DNA from: Ornithinicoccus hortensis | GTDB taxonomy: Bacteria; Actinomycetota; Actinomycetes; Actinomycetales; Dermatophilaceae | Direction of reading: 5' to 3' | Length of the DNA: 64,000 bases | NCBI RefSeq assembly: GCF_006716185.1 | Contig: NZ_VFOP01000001.1 | Location: 2,542,001-2,606,000 of the forward strand | In this document: positions 38,595 through 48,682 of the stretch, piece by piece | Layout of the letters: every line of letters begins with the position of its first letter | How positions within the stretch are numbered: the stretch's first letter is position 1 | The notes under the pieces: model-generated | What the model was told of the DNA's origin: nothing | Databases searched by the model: none | The model's input: only the letters and a program-made list of their open reading frames with translations | Program-made: the position numbers and the translations under genes

Positions 38595-39892
38595 GAGGGT
38601 CTCCGGGCCAGTCGCCGGGTCACGGCCGCCTGGTGGCCGATCAGGCCCTCGGCGCCGGAGAGTTCCACGGCGGACGGGCCGACCTCGGCGAGGCCGTCGG
38701 GGGTCACCGACTGCACCGTCATGGCGATCTGGAAGCTGGCCACGGCCACCCCGCCGGTCCACCGGGCGGCGCCGGCGGTGGGCAGCACGTGGTTGGTGCC
38801 GCTGCAGTAGTCGCCGAGGGTCTCCGGGGCCCAGTCCCCCAGGAAGACCGAGCCGGCGCGTTCCACCCGGTCCACCCAGGACCCGGGGTCGCGCAGCGCC
38901 AGGATGAGGTGTTCGGGGGCGTAGTCGTTGCTGATCGTGAAGGCCTCTGCGAGGTCCTCGGTCACGACCAGCCGGCTGGAGGCCAGCGCCTTGCGGGCGA
39001 TCTCGGCGCGGGGCAGTTGGTCGACCTGCTCCTCGACCTGGTCGGCGACGGCGCGGGCCAGGGCGGCGTCGTCGGTGAGGAGCAGCACCTGGGAGTCGGG
39101 GCCGTGCTCGGCCTGGGACAGCAGGTCGGCGGCGACGAACTCGGGGTCGGCCCCGGAGTCGGCGATGACCAGCACCTCGGACGGCCCGGCCGGCAGGTCG
39201 ATGCCGGGCCCGCCCTCGGCGGTAGACACTTGGCGCTTGGCCTCGGTGACGTAGGCGTTGCCGGGGCCGAAGATCTTGTCGCAGCGCGGGACCGACTCGG
39301 TGCCGTAGGCCAGCGCGGCGATCGCCTGGGCCCCGCCGGCGACCACGATCGTGTCGATGCCGCACTCGGCGGCGGCGGCCAGGACGCTGGCGTTGGGGCG
39401 GCCGTCGCGACCCGGCGGGGTGCACAGCACCACCTCGGGGCAACCGGCCAGCTGGGCGGGGATGCCGAGCATCAGCGCGGTGGAGGGCAGCGGGGCGGTG
39501 CCGGCCGGGACGTAGAGCCCGACCCGGCGGATGGGGCGGACGACGCGGCGGCAGGTGACCCCGGGGGCCGTCTCGACGGCGTAGTCGGACTGCATCCCGG
39601 CTTCGTGGAAGGCCCGGATCCGGGTCGCGGCCGCGGTGATCGCGGACCGCAACGGGGCCGGGACCGTGGCGACCGCCTCGGCGATCGCGTCCGCGGGCAC
39701 CCGCAGCCAGGGCGGGGTGACCCCGTCGAACCGGGCGCCGAGCTCCGCCAGGGCCGCGTCGCCCCGGGTGCGGACGGCCTGCACGATGTCGGCTACCGCG
39801 GCGGTGACCTCGGGGCCGGCGCCGGCGGTGGCCCGGCGCAGCGTCTCGGCGCGGGTGGCGGGGTCGAGCTCGGACCAGGTGGTGACGTTCAC
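38591..39892 (-). CDS. hisD: histidinol dehydrogenase
   Basis: A 433-aa zinc enzyme that oxidises histidinol to histidine in two NAD-dependent steps. Key parts are [53 protein letters not shown] and [13 protein letters not shown]. The start is GTG 39892 overlapping the hisG stop as GTGA. It is the second structural gene, as in E. coli. Confidence 0.96.
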   Translation of the reverse strand: MNVTTWSELDPATRAETLRRATAGAGPEVTAAVADIVQAVRTRGDAALAELGARFDGVTPPWLRVPADAIAEAVATVPAPLRSAITAAATRIRAFHEAGMQSDYAVETAPGVTCRRVVRPIRRVGLYVPAGTAPLPSTALMLGIPAQLAGCPEVVLCTPPGRDGRPNASVLAAAAECGIDTIVVAGGAQAIAALAYGTESVPRCDKIFGPGNAYVTEAKRQVSTAEGGPGIDLPAGPSEVLVIADSGADPEFVAADLLSQAEHGPDSQVLLLTDDAALARAVADQVEEQVDQLPRAEIARKALASSRLVVTEDLAEAFTISNDYAPEHLILALRDPGSWVDRVERAGSVFLGDWAPETLGDYCSGTNHVLPTAGAARWTGGVAVASFQIAMTVQSVTPDGLAEVGPSAVELSGAEGLIGHQAAVTRRLARRPS

Positions 39893-40797
39893 GGCAGCAT
39901 CCCCTCGACCGGGAGCACCATCAGGGTGTGGGCGCCGGCGCGCTTGAGGTCCTCCAGGCGTTGCCAGGAGACCGCGTTGTGGCACAGCACCTGGACCGAG
40001 ACCTCGTCGCGGCCGTCGACCTGGAGCACCGTGGGTTCGCCGCCCTCGGGGAGCTTGCCCAGCACCTCGGGCAGCACGTCGCGCCCGGCGCGCAGCATGA
40101 GCAGGCGGGTCTCCTTCAGGCGGAGGGCGCCGTCCATCCGGCGCAGCAGCATGTCGGCGATGTCGGCCCGGCCATCCTCCAGGGGGTGGGTCGGTCCGGC
40201 GATGACGGCCTCGGAGTGCAGCAGCGTCTCGACCGGCTTGAGGTTGTTGGCGGCCAGGGTGCCCCCGGTCGAGACCAGGTCGCAGATCAGGTCCGCCTGG
40301 CCCAGGCGCGGGGCGATCTCCACCGAGCCGGACAGGGTGACGATGTCGGCCTCGACTCCACGCTCGGACAGCCACCGGCCCAGCGTGTGCGGGTAGGAGG
40401 TGGCGATCCGCTTGCCGGCGAGCTGCTCGGCGCCGGCCCACCGCTCGTCGTCGTTGATGGCGATGTCGAGGCGGCAGGTGCCCCAGCCCAGCTGGCGCCA
40501 CTCCTCCAGGGCGCCGGGTGCCCCGCCTGCCTGTCGCCCGAGGTCGTACTCGACCACGACGTTGCGTCCGACGATGCCCAGGTCGCAGACGCCGTCGGCG
40601 ATCAGGCCGGGGATGTCGTCGTCGCGGACCAGGAGCAGGTCGACCGGCAGGGACTCGCCGTAGCAGAAGAGCTTGTCGCGGCTCTCCCGCCAGGTGAGAC
40701 CGCAGCTGGCGAGCAGGTCGCGGGCGGGGTCGGCCAGGCGGCCGGACTTCTGGATGGCGACCCGGAGGCGGTCGCGGGTGATGGCAGGCGGGGTCAT
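39889..40797 (-). CDS. hisG: ATP phosphoribosyltransferase, long form
   Basis: A 302-aa first enzyme of the pathway. [16 protein letters not shown] opens the catalytic domain, followed by [38 protein letters not shown] and [18 protein letters not shown]. The last 75 residues are the ACT-like regulatory domain that binds histidine, so it does not need HisZ. The QKSGRL and RVRDDDIPG-type motifs follow the gamma-proteobacterial long form. ATG 40797 lies 101 bp after the regulator gene. Confidence 0.96.
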   Translation of the reverse strand: MTPPAITRDRLRVAIQKSGRLADPARDLLASCGLTWRESRDKLFCYGESLPVDLLLVRDDDIPGLIADGVCDLGIVGRNVVVEYDLGRQAGGAPGALEEWRQLGWGTCRLDIAINDDERWAGAEQLAGKRIATSYPHTLGRWLSERGVEADIVTLSGSVEIAPRLGQADLICDLVSTGGTLAANNLKPVETLLHSEAVIAGPTHPLEDGRADIADMLLRRMDGALRLKETRLLMLRAGRDVLPEVLGKLPEGGEPTVLQVDGRDEVSVQVLCHNAVSWQRLEDLKRAGAHTLMVLPVEGMLP

Positions 40798-40821
40798 GAG
40801 ACCTTCCGTGGGGCTGGTGGG

Positions 40822-40841
40822 CCCGGTCCTCGACGACCGGG
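40822..40841 (-). promoter_or_regulatory. hairpin in the leader between the regulator and hisG
   Basis: CCCGGTC pairs with GACCGGG around a 6-nt loop, 25 nt upstream of the hisG start. There is no T-tract, and no His-rich leader peptide was found, so an enterobacterial-type attenuator is not supported. It could slow ribosomes or protect mRNA ends. Confidence 0.3.
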
Positions 40842-40898
40842 CGGCGGTGGCTGGCGTGCCGGAGCCGTGGTGGCTCGGCGGTCTGGGGTCGACGCTGG

Positions 40899-41228
40899 TC
40901 AGCCGGTGGCCGGCTGGGCGCCGCCGGTATGCCGGGACAACGCCGCGCGGTAGCCGCCGGCCCCGTGCTCCCAGCAGCGGGCCACCCGACCGATGGTGGT
41001 CACGCTCACCCCGGTCTCCTCGTGGATCTGCCGGTAGGGGGTCCCGTGCGCCAGCAGCGGCACGACGGCCCAGCGGTCGGCCAGGGCCTCCAGCTCGGCG
41101 GGGGTGCACAGGTCGTCCAGGAAGGCCGACATCTCGGCCGGGTCGCTGATGGCGCTCAGCGCCTCGGCGAGGAACTCGCGGGTCCGGGCGGCCCACTCGG
41201 CCTCACCCAGGTGTTCCCGTCGCTTCAT
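40899..41228 (-). CDS. TrpR/YerC-YecD family regulator, probable HisR-type repressor
   Basis: A 109-aa helix-turn-helix protein of the TrpR superfamily: [19 protein letters not shown] followed by [19 protein letters not shown] and [16 protein letters not shown]. In Xanthomonadales and some Firmicutes a protein of this family is the histidine-responsive repressor of the his operon, encoded in front of hisG, as here. It probably binds near its own promoter in 41229-41318, where GTTAGCGTGATAGCGC lies on the minus strand, but no exact operator can be defined from sequence alone. Confidence 0.85.
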   Translation of the reverse strand: MKRREHLGEAEWAARTREFLAEALSAISDPAEMSAFLDDLCTPAELEALADRWAVVPLLAHGTPYRQIHEETGVSVTTIGRVARCWEHGAGGYRAALSRHTGGAQPATG

Positions 41229-41318
41229 CTGCGTGGCTCTCCCGTGTCATGACGTAACAGTGCGCTATCACGCTAACACACGATGGGGCGTGGTCAGACA
41301 CGTGGCGGGCAGGCCAGC

Positions 41319-42713
41319 TCAGGTGAGCTCGAGCGGCTGGGCCAGCTCGACCCGCAGCGCCCGGACCACCTCGTCCTGCGGGACCGAGAACTGGTCGGCC
41401 CGGCGCAGGTCCTTGACGGTCACGGTCCCGGCCTCGACCTCCTGGGGGCCCAGGATCGCTACGAAGCGGATGCCGGCGCGGTCGGCATACTTCAGCTGTT
41501 TGCCGAGCTTGCCGCCGTCCAGCACCGACTCGGTGTTGATCCCGCCCTGGCGCAGCTCGGTGGCCAGGGCGAGGGTCTGCGGGAGCAGGTCCGGGTCCAT
41601 CTGCGGGACCAGCACCTGCACGGTCGACTCGGCGGCGTGCACCAGGCCGGCCTCGCGCAGCTGCCAGAACAACCGGCTCAGGCCGATCGAGATGCCGACC
41701 CCGGGGAGCCGGGACTTGGTGTACTGCCCGGCCAGGTCGTCATACCGCCCCCCGGAGCAGATCGACCCGATCTCGGGGTGCTCGTCCAGGGTGGTCTCGT
41801 AGACGGTGCCGGTGTAGTAGTCCAGCCCGCGGGCGATCGAGAAGTTCAGCCGGTAGTCCCCCTCCGGCACCCCGAGGGCGCGGACCAGGTCCAGCACGAC
41901 CTTGAGCTCGGCGGCACCCTCGGCCAGCGCGGCGGAGCCCGCCGAGCGGGCGACCACGTCGTCCAGCCGGGCCAGCGCGTCCTCGTGCGAGGTGGACCGG
42001 ACGGCCACGAAGTCCAGGACCTGCTCGACGGCGTCGGCCGACAGCCCGAACCCCTCACCGGTGAGGGTCGTGCGCAGGTAGTCCGGCCCGCGCTTGTCCA
42101 GCTTGTCCACCTCGCGCAGCACCCGGGCCTGCAGGTCGCCGTCGGCGATGCCCAGGTCCTCGAAGAAGCCGCGCATCAGCTTGCGGTTGTTCAGCTGGAT
42201 GGTGAACGGGCCGATCGCCAGGTCGGTGAAGACCTGGTGGATTACGGCGGGGAACTCCGCGTCGTGCCGGGGGCTGAGCTCGTCCTTGCCGATGATGTCG
42301 ATGTCGCACTGGTAGAACTCGCGGTAGCGGCCCCGCTGGGCGCGCTCGCCCCGGTAGACCCGCTGCATCTGGTAGCGGCGGAACGGGAAGGTCAGCTGGT
42401 GCTCGTGCTCGGCCACGTAGCGGGCCAGCGGCACGGTCAGGTCGAAGCGCAGCGCCATCTCCGGCAGGCCGGTGGTCTCCCCCGCGGCCGACTTCTCCAG
42501 CGCGCCGGTGGACTGCACGAAGTAGACCTGGCGCTCGGTCTCCCCGCCGGTCTTGGTCAGCAGGACCTCGGAGAGTTCGTATGCGGGGGTCTCGATCGGC
42601 AGGAACCCGAACCGTTCGTAGGCCGAGCGGATCACGTCCAGCATCCGCTGGAAGGCGATCTGCTCGGCGGGCAGCAGTTCGAGGACCCCGGAGGGTGTGC
42701 GCGGCGTGATCAC
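41319..42713 (-). CDS. hisS: histidyl-tRNA synthetase
   Basis: A 464-aa class-II synthetase. Motif 2 is in [20 protein letters not shown], the histidine-A motif in [15 protein letters not shown], and the anticodon-binding domain begins near residue 370. Its N-terminus ([20 protein letters not shown]) and [17 protein letters not shown] look very close to Xanthomonas HisS. The GTG start is preceded by TAGACT at a 7-nt spacing. It heads the his cluster in the position next to the cyclophilin gene and rel, which is the native hisS place in actinobacteria. Confidence 0.95.
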   Translation of the reverse strand: MITPRTPSGVLELLPAEQIAFQRMLDVIRSAYERFGFLPIETPAYELSEVLLTKTGGETERQVYFVQSTGALEKSAAGETTGLPEMALRFDLTVPLARYVAEHEHQLTFPFRRYQMQRVYRGERAQRGRYREFYQCDIDIIGKDELSPRHDAEFPAVIHQVFTDLAIGPFTIQLNNRKLMRGFFEDLGIADGDLQARVLREVDKLDKRGPDYLRTTLTGEGFGLSADAVEQVLDFVAVRSTSHEDALARLDDVVARSAGSAALAEGAAELKVVLDLVRALGVPEGDYRLNFSIARGLDYYTGTVYETTLDEHPEIGSICSGGRYDDLAGQYTKSRLPGVGISIGLSRLFWQLREAGLVHAAESTVQVLVPQMDPDLLPQTLALATELRQGGINTESVLDGGKLGKQLKYADRAGIRFVAILGPQEVEAGTVTVKDLRRADQFSVPQDEVVRALRVELAQPLELT

Positions 42714-42720
42714 GTCGGCG

Positions 42721-42726
42721 AGTCTA
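42721..42726 (-). promoter_or_regulatory. -10 box of a leaderless promoter for hisS
   Basis: TAGACT with a 7-nt spacer to GTG 42713. It matches the host-type leaderless promoters of rlmC and rel, indicating that the cluster is expressed by local signals. Confidence 0.55.
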
Positions 42727-42905
42727 ACGAGCGCGAAAGGTGCCGCCGAGCGCCGGGGCGCGGGACCAGAACAACGCCGGAAGTTACCTCATCCCGATCG
42801 TGTCCAAACCGCAATCCGCCCGTGACCCGACCCCCGAGTCCGGCTGCCTACACTGGCGGCCGACCACCGTCCCCCAGGTCAGCGATGGCTGCCGGAAGGA
42901 GATCC

Positions 42906-43631
42906 ATGACCCTGCGGCCACGTCGCGTGATGCGGGTCGTCGCGGTCGCCGCGATCGCCCTCCTGGCCGGGTGCGCCTCCGTGGACGCCGAGGGTGGGGA
43001 CGAGACCTCCGACGGTCAGGTCTCGGCCCCCGTGGTGAACACCGGCGAGTGCGTCGACCCGCCCGCTCTCCCCTCGACGGTGCCGACCTTCGGCACCCAG
43101 CAGGCCCCCTCGGCGACGGAGGGGACGGTGCACGGGGCGGTGCTGCATACCTCCTGCGGGGACATCGAGCTCGAGCTCTTCGGGGACAAGGCCCCCGTGA
43201 CGGTCGCCTCCTTCGACTTCTTGGCCGGTGAGGGCTACTGGGACGCCAGCCCGTGCCACCGGTTGACCACCGCGGGCATCTTCGTGCTGCAGTGCGGGGA
43301 TCCGACGGGCACCGGGCGGGGCGGACCGGGCTACACCTTCGGGCTGGAGAACGCCCCGGAGGACGGCCGTTACCCGCGCGGGACCGTGGCGATGGCCAGG
43401 AGCAACGACCCGAACAGCAACGGGGGGCAGTTCTTCATCGTCTTCGACGACACGGAACTGCCCGTGGCCGGGGGTGGCTACACCATCTTCGGTAGGGTCA
43501 CCAGTGGAATGGACGTCATCGACCACATCGCCGAGCAGGGCGTGGACGGTGGAGGAGCCGATGGGTTGCCCGTGCAGCCGATCAGCATCCTCTCGGTCGA
43601 GATCACCGAGGAGAAGGCACCGGATTCGTGA
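42906..43631 (+). CDS. lipoprotein peptidyl-prolyl cis-trans isomerase (cyclophilin)
   Basis: A 241-aa secreted cyclophilin. The signal peptide ends in the lipobox LLAGC (Cys 23), so it is tethered to the membrane. The PPIase domain starts near residue 75 and has PVTVASFDFL, NSNGGQFFIVF and GYTIFGRVTSGMDVI. The position of the catalytic Arg is CHRLTTAGIFVLQCGDP, as in bacterial PpiB. GGAGAT lies before ATG. A probable -10 (TACACT) is at 42849. DUF349 follows with a GTGA overlap. Confidence 0.9.
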   Translation: MTLRPRRVMRVVAVAAIALLAGCASVDAEGGDETSDGQVSAPVVNTGECVDPPALPSTVPTFGTQQAPSATEGTVHGAVLHTSCGDIELELFGDKAPVTVASFDFLAGEGYWDASPCHRLTTAGIFVLQCGDPTGTGRGGPGYTFGLENAPEDGRYPRGTVAMARSNDPNSNGGQFFIVFDDTELPVAGGGYTIFGRVTSGMDVIDHIAEQGVDGGGADGLPVQPISILSVEITEEKAPDS

Positions 43632-45004
43632 GTGAACAGCCCAAACCGCAGCCCAGGCCCCAGGCCCCGTCACCGGCGGCACTGGCCGGACGCAAGGCCG
43701 CGGTGCACCCTGTCGCACCCCCGGCCCCGGCGGCCGAACCGGTAAGCAACTCGGCCGAGTTCGGCCGCGTCGCCGAGGACGGCACCGTGTACGTGCGCAC
43801 CGATGACGGGGAACGTGCGGTCGGCTCCTACCCCGGGCAGCCGCCCGAGGAGGCCCTGGCCTACTTCGCGCGCAAGTACGACGAGCTCGCGGCCAACGCC
43901 GTGCTGCTGGAGCAGCGGGTCACCCAGACCGACCTGTCGGCGCACGACGCCCGGGAGTCCCTGGCCAAGCTGCGCGAGCAGATCGGCGAGGCCAACGTGG
44001 TCGGCGACCTGCCGGCGCTGGCCGCGCTGGTCGGCCGGATCGAGACCGCGGTGAGCGCCAAGCAGGCCGTCGAGACGCAGGCCCGGGCCGCCGCACGGGC
44101 CGAGGCCGGGGCGGCGCGCGAGGCCCTGGTGGTCGAGGCGGAGAAGCTGGCGGCCCAGGACCCGGCCAAGGTGCAGTGGAAGGCCGCCAGCACCCGGATG
44201 CGGGCGATGCTGGATGAGTGGAAGGGCATGCAGCGCTCCGGACCCCGCCTGGAGAAGGACGTGGAGAACGCCCTCTGGCAGCGGTTCAGCGGGGCGCGCA
44301 GCAGCTTCGACCGGACCCGGAAGACGTGGTTCAGCCAGCTCGACGAGGAGCATGCCGAGGCCAAGCGGGTCAAGCAGCGGCTGGTCGAGGAGGCCGAGAA
44401 GCTGGCCACCAGCAAGGACTGGGGACCGACCGCGGGGGCCTTCAAGCGGCTCATGCAGGACTGGCGGCGCGCCGGCCGCGCCCAGCGGGGCGACGACGAC
44501 GCGCTCTGGGAACGTTTCAAGACCGCCCAAGACTCCTTCTTCGCCGCCAAAGACGAGGTGGTGGCCGAGGAGAACAAGGCGTTCACCGCCAACCTGGAGG
44601 TCAAGGAGGCGCTGCTGGTCGAGGCCGAGGCCCTGCTGCCGGTCGACGCGGGCAACCTGGACGCGGCGAAGAACGCGCTGCGGGGCATCCAGGACCGGTG
44701 GGACGCGGCGGGCAAGGTGCCCCGCGAGGCGATGTCCCGCGTGGAGGGCCGGCTGCGCAAGGTCGAGCAGGCGGTGCGCGACGTCGAGGACCAGAAGTGG
44801 CAGTCCTCCAACCCCGAGGTCTCCGCCCGCGCCCAGTCGATGGTCGACCAGCTCGAGCGCGCCGTGCAGGGGCTGGAGCAGGACCTGGAGAGCGCCCGGG
44901 CCACCGGTGACGAGCGCAAGATCGCGGAGGCGGAGCAGGCCCTCGAGGCCCGTCGCACCTGGCTGGAGTCCGCCCGCGGCGGCCTGGCCGAGTTCGGCGG
45001 CTGA
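43628..45004 (+). CDS. DUF349 coiled-coil protein
   Basis: A 458-aa protein with at least four DUF349 helical repeats: for example VQWKAASTRMRAMLDEWKGM, then WGPTAGAFKRLMQDWRRAGR and LDAAKNALRGIQDRWDAAGK. Repeat helices carry regularly spaced Trp residues and alternating charges, typical of an elongated coiled protein. The first 60 residues are Pro/Ala-rich. It overlaps the isomerase gene by GTGA and is 4 nt before the aminopeptidase. The cellular role is not known. Confidence 0.8.
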   Translation: MSEQPKPQPRPQAPSPAALAGRKAAVHPVAPPAPAAEPVSNSAEFGRVAEDGTVYVRTDDGERAVGSYPGQPPEEALAYFARKYDELAANAVLLEQRVTQTDLSAHDARESLAKLREQIGEANVVGDLPALAALVGRIETAVSAKQAVETQARAAARAEAGAAREALVVEAEKLAAQDPAKVQWKAASTRMRAMLDEWKGMQRSGPRLEKDVENALWQRFSGARSSFDRTRKTWFSQLDEEHAEAKRVKQRLVEEAEKLATSKDWGPTAGAFKRLMQDWRRAGRAQRGDDDALWERFKTAQDSFFAAKDEVVAEENKAFTANLEVKEALLVEAEALLPVDAGNLDAAKNALRGIQDRWDAAGKVPREAMSRVEGRLRKVEQAVRDVEDQKWQSSNPEVSARAQSMVDQLERAVQGLEQDLESARATGDERKIAEAEQALEARRTWLESARGGLAEFGG

Positions 45005-45008
45005 GCCG

Positions 45009-46325
45009 GTGGTGCTGCAACGCTTCGACGTCGACGACGTCGCCACCGGGCTGTGCGCCTACCTGGACGCCTCCCCCTCCCCGTTCCACGCCGTCCGAGC
45101 CGCGGCCGAGCTGCTGGCCGGGCACGGATTCACCGAGGTGTCGGAGACCGATCCCACCCCGATGGAGCCGGGCCGCTACCTCACCGTGCGTGGGGGCTCG
45201 CTGGTGGCGTGGTCCTCGGAGTTCGCCGACGGTCCGGCGACGCCGTTCCGGGTGGTCGGGGCGCACACCGACTCCCCCAACCTGCGGGTCAAGCCGCAGC
45301 CCGACGGCACCAGCGCCGGCTGGCAGACCCTCGGGGTCGAGGTGTACGGCGGCCCGCTGCTCAACTCCTGGCTGGACCGTGACCTCGGGCTGTCCGGCCG
45401 TGTCGCGCTCCGGGACGGGGACGGCATACGCGAGCAGTTGGTCCGGGTGGACGACCCGGTGCTGCGGGTCTCCCAGCTGGCGGTCCACCTGGACCGCACG
45501 GTGAACACCGAGGGTCTGCGGCTCAACGCGCAACAGCACCTGGCCCCGCACTGGGGCCTGGGGACCGAGCCGGGCGACTTCCGCGGCTACCTGGCCGAGC
45601 TGGTCGGGGCCCGGTCCGCCGACGTGCTGGCCTGGGACGTGATGACGCACGACCTGACCCCGGCCCGTCGGATCGGGCGGGACGCCGACCTGGTCGCCTC
45701 GGCCCGGCTGGACAACCAGGCCACCTGCTACGCGGGCATCCGGGCCCTGGTGGACGCCGTGGAGCACCACGACGGCCCGGCGGTGGTGCCGGTGCTCGTG
45801 CTGTTCGACCACGAGGAGGTGGGCAGCACCTCCGAGCGGGGGGCGCAGTCCGGCTACCTCCCGGCGACCCTGGAGCGGATCGTGCTGGCGGCCGGCGGCG
45901 GCCGAGAGGACTACCACCGGGCGCTGGCCGGGTCGGTGGTCGCCTCCGGCGACATGGCGCACGCCACGCACCCGAACTACGCCGACCGGCACGAGCCGAC
46001 GCACCGGATCCGGATGAACGGCGGGCCGGTGCTCAAGGTGAACGCCCAGTTGCGCTACGCCACGGACTCCCGCGGCGCCGCCGCCTTCACCCAGGCCTGC
46101 CAGCGGGCGGGGGTCCCGGTGCAGACGTTCGTCTCGCGGACCGACCTGCCGTGCGGCTCGACCGTCGGGCCCGTCACGTCGGCGCTGACCGGGGCGACCA
46201 CGGTCGACTTCGGTGCGCCGACCCTGTCGATGCACTCCACCAGGGAACTGGCCGGCGTCGCCGACCAGGCGATGTATGCCGCGGCGCTGGCCGCCTTCCT
46301 GTCCCCGCCCTCGGCACGCGGCTAG
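45009..46325 (+). CDS. M18 family zinc aminopeptidase
   Basis: A 438-aa cytosolic metallo-aminopeptidase (aspartyl aminopeptidase family). Metal ligands can be seen in VVGAHTDSPNLRVK, ASARLDNQATCYAG, LFDHEEVGSTSERGA and SMHSTRELAGVAD. The GTG at 45009 or 45012 begins the frame 4 nt after the DUF349 stop. It faces rel tail-to-tail with an 8-bp gap. Confidence 0.9.
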   Translation: MVLQRFDVDDVATGLCAYLDASPSPFHAVRAAAELLAGHGFTEVSETDPTPMEPGRYLTVRGGSLVAWSSEFADGPATPFRVVGAHTDSPNLRVKPQPDGTSAGWQTLGVEVYGGPLLNSWLDRDLGLSGRVALRDGDGIREQLVRVDDPVLRVSQLAVHLDRTVNTEGLRLNAQQHLAPHWGLGTEPGDFRGYLAELVGARSADVLAWDVMTHDLTPARRIGRDADLVASARLDNQATCYAGIRALVDAVEHHDGPAVVPVLVLFDHEEVGSTSERGAQSGYLPATLERIVLAAGGGREDYHRALAGSVVASGDMAHATHPNYADRHEPTHRIRMNGGPVLKVNAQLRYATDSRGAAAFTQACQRAGVPVQTFVSRTDLPCGSTVGPVTSALTGATTVDFGAPTLSMHSTRELAGVADQAMYAAALAAFLSPPSARG

Positions 46326-46333
46326 GAGACCAA

Positions 46334-48655
46334 CTACGAGGCGTTGCGGCCTCGGCGCTCCGGGTCCGAGCTGGTCTCGGTGATCCGGTAGGCGTCCAGC
46401 ACGGCGTTGACCCGGCGCACGCCGCGGATGACGGACTCCAGGTGGCTGGGGTCGGCCATCTCGAAGGTGAACCGGGACAGCGCGACCCGGTCCCGGCTGG
46501 TCTGCACGCTGGCCGACAGGATGTTGACGTGGTGCTCGGTGAGCGCGCGGGTCACGTCGGAGAGCAGCCCGGGGCGGTCCAGCGCCTCCACCTGCAGCTG
46601 CACCAGGAAGACGCTGGACTCGGTGGGCGCCCACGCGACCGGGATGATCCGCTCGGGGTAGCGCTGCAGGCCCTCGACGTTGTTGCAGTCGGTGCGGTGC
46701 ACCGACACCCCGTTGCCGGTCGTGACGAAGCCCATGATCGGGTCGCCGGGCACCGGGGTGCAGCACTTGGCCAGCTTGACCCACACGTCGTCCGCCCCGA
46801 CCACGGTGACACCAGGGTCGACCGACTGCTGCTGCGGGCGGGCCCGCCGCGGGGTGGTCGCCTCGGCCAGGTCCTCGGTGGCCGCGTCCTCGCCGCCGAC
46901 GGTGGCGACCAGTTGCTTGACCACGTGCTCGGGCGAGACATGGCCCTCGCCGACCGCGGCATACAGCGCGTCGATGCTGTTGTGCCGGAGGTCGGAGGCG
47001 ACGGCCACCAGGGTCTCGTGGGTCATCAGCCGCTGCAGCGGGAGGTTCTGCTTGCGCATCGCCTTGGCGATGAGCTCCTTGCCGGACTCGATGGCCTCCT
47101 CGCGGCGCTCCTTGGAGAACCACTGGCGGATCTTGTTGCGGGCGCGGGCGCTGGTGACGAAGCCCAGCCAGTCCCGGCTGGGGCCGGCGCTGTCGGACTT
47201 GGAGGTCAGGATCTCCACCACGTCGCCGTTGACCAGCTTGCTGTCCAGCGGGACCAGCTTGCCGTTGACCCGTCCCCCGACGCAGTGGTGGCCCACCTCG
47301 GTGTGCACGGCATACGCGAAGTCGACCGGCGTGGCCCCCGACGGGAGCGCCATGACGTCCCCGCCCGGGGTGAAGACGTAGACCTCCGCGGCGCTGATCT
47401 CGAAGCGCAGCGACTCCAGGAACTCCCCGGGGTCGGAGGTCTCCCGCTGCCAGTCCAGCAGCTGGCGCAGCCACTCCATGCCCTCCATCGGGCCGGTGCC
47501 GCCGTCGGCGCCCGTGGTGATCTTGCCGCCGCTGGGACCGTCCTCCTTGTACTTCCAGTGCGCGGCGACGCCGTACTCGGCCCGCCGGTGCATCTGGTGG
47601 GTCCGGATCTGGATCTCGACCGGCTTGCCGTCGGGGCCGATGACCGTCGTGTGCAACGACTGGTACATGTTGAACTTCGGCATCGCGATGTAGTCCTTGA
47701 ACCGCCCCGGCACCGGGTTCCACCGGGCGTGCAGCGCCCCCAGCACCGCGTAGCAGTCCTGCACCGTGTCGACCAGCACGCGCACCGCGATCAGGTCGTA
47801 GATCTGCTCGAAGTCGCGGCCCCGCACGATCATCTTCTGGTAGACCGAGTAGTAGTGCTTGGGCCGGCCGGTGACCACCGCCTTGATCTTGGAGGACTTC
47901 AGGTCGGCCGAGATCTGCTGACGCACCTTGGCCAGGTACTCCTCGCGCGCCGGGGCGCGCTGGGCCACCATCCGGACGATCTCGTCGTACACCTTGGGGT
48001 AGAGCTGGGCGAAGGACAGGTCCTCCAGCTCCCACTTGATGGTGTTCATCCCCAGCCGGTGCGCCAGCGGGGCGTAGATCTCCAGGGTCTCGGCCGCCTT
48101 GCGGGCCGCGGACTCGGCCGAGACGTAGCGCCAGGTCCGGGCGTTGTGCAGCCGGTCGGCCAGCTTGATCACCAGCACCCGGATGTCCCGCGACATGGCC
48201 ACGATCATCTTCCGCACGGTCTCGGACTGGGCGGCCTCGCCGTACTTGACCTTGTCCAGCTTGGTCACCCCGTCGACCAGCATGGCGATCTCTTCGCCGA
48301 AGTCCTTGGTCAGGTCCTCGAGGGTGTATGCCGTGTCCTCCACCGTGTCGTGCAGCAGCGCCGCGGCGATGGTCGAGGGGGTCATCCCGAGCTCGGCCAG
48401 GATGGTGGAGACGGCCAGCGGGTGGGTGATGTAGGCGTCGCCGCTCTTGCGCAGCTGGCCGCGGTGCGCCTTCTCGGCCACCGTGTAGGCGCGCTCGATC
48501 AGTGACAGGTCCGCCTTGGGGTGGGTGGCCTTGACGGCGCGCAGCAGCGGCTCCAGCACCGGGTTGACCCCGGGGCGGGCCCCTCCCAGCCGGGCCAGTC
48601 GCGCGCGCACACCCGTGCCCTGGGAGGAGGTCGGGGAGACGCCGTCCTCACTCAT
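46334..48655 (-). CDS. rel: bifunctional (p)ppGpp synthetase/hydrolase Rel
   Basis: A 773-aa long RelA/SpoT homologue. The HD hydrolase shows [17 protein letters not shown] and [17 protein letters not shown], the synthetase shows [13 protein letters not shown] and [24 protein letters not shown], then a TGS domain ([24 protein letters not shown]) and a C-terminal ACT domain. Both activities look intact. ATG 48655 lies 6 nt after TAGAAT. apt lies immediately upstream on the same strand. A second synthetase-only homologue is at 32490-33530. Confidence 0.97.
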   Translation of the reverse strand: MSEDGVSPTSSQGTGVRARLARLGGARPGVNPVLEPLLRAVKATHPKADLSLIERAYTVAEKAHRGQLRKSGDAYITHPLAVSTILAELGMTPSTIAAALLHDTVEDTAYTLEDLTKDFGEEIAMLVDGVTKLDKVKYGEAAQSETVRKMIVAMSRDIRVLVIKLADRLHNARTWRYVSAESAARKAAETLEIYAPLAHRLGMNTIKWELEDLSFAQLYPKVYDEIVRMVAQRAPAREEYLAKVRQQISADLKSSKIKAVVTGRPKHYYSVYQKMIVRGRDFEQIYDLIAVRVLVDTVQDCYAVLGALHARWNPVPGRFKDYIAMPKFNMYQSLHTTVIGPDGKPVEIQIRTHQMHRRAEYGVAAHWKYKEDGPSGGKITTGADGGTGPMEGMEWLRQLLDWQRETSDPGEFLESLRFEISAAEVYVFTPGGDVMALPSGATPVDFAYAVHTEVGHHCVGGRVNGKLVPLDSKLVNGDVVEILTSKSDSAGPSRDWLGFVTSARARNKIRQWFSKERREEAIESGKELIAKAMRKQNLPLQRLMTHETLVAVASDLRHNSIDALYAAVGEGHVSPEHVVKQLVATVGGEDAATEDLAEATTPRRARPQQQSVDPGVTVVGADDVWVKLAKCCTPVPGDPIMGFVTTGNGVSVHRTDCNNVEGLQRYPERIIPVAWAPTESSVFLVQLQVEALDRPGLLSDVTRALTEHHVNILSASVQTSRDRVALSRFTFEMADPSHLESVIRGVRRVNAVLDAYRITETSSDPERRGRNAS

Positions 48656-48661
48656 AGGGGG

Positions 48662-48667
48662 ATTCTA
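48662..48667 (-). promoter_or_regulatory. -10 box of a leaderless promoter for rel
   Basis: TAGAAT, close to the ideal sigma-70/SigA hexamer, then 6 nt and ATG 48655. It lies inside the short gap after the apt stop. Confidence 0.6.
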
Positions 48668-48682
48668 GGCCCGCTCCGCGGC

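Noticed and set aside
40798-40898. A hisL-type attenuator with leader peptide
   Set aside because: There is a hairpin but no His-rich short frame and no T-tract.
42906-43631. Cytosolic PpiB
   Set aside because: A signal peptide with lipobox LLAGC is present, so the protein is exported.
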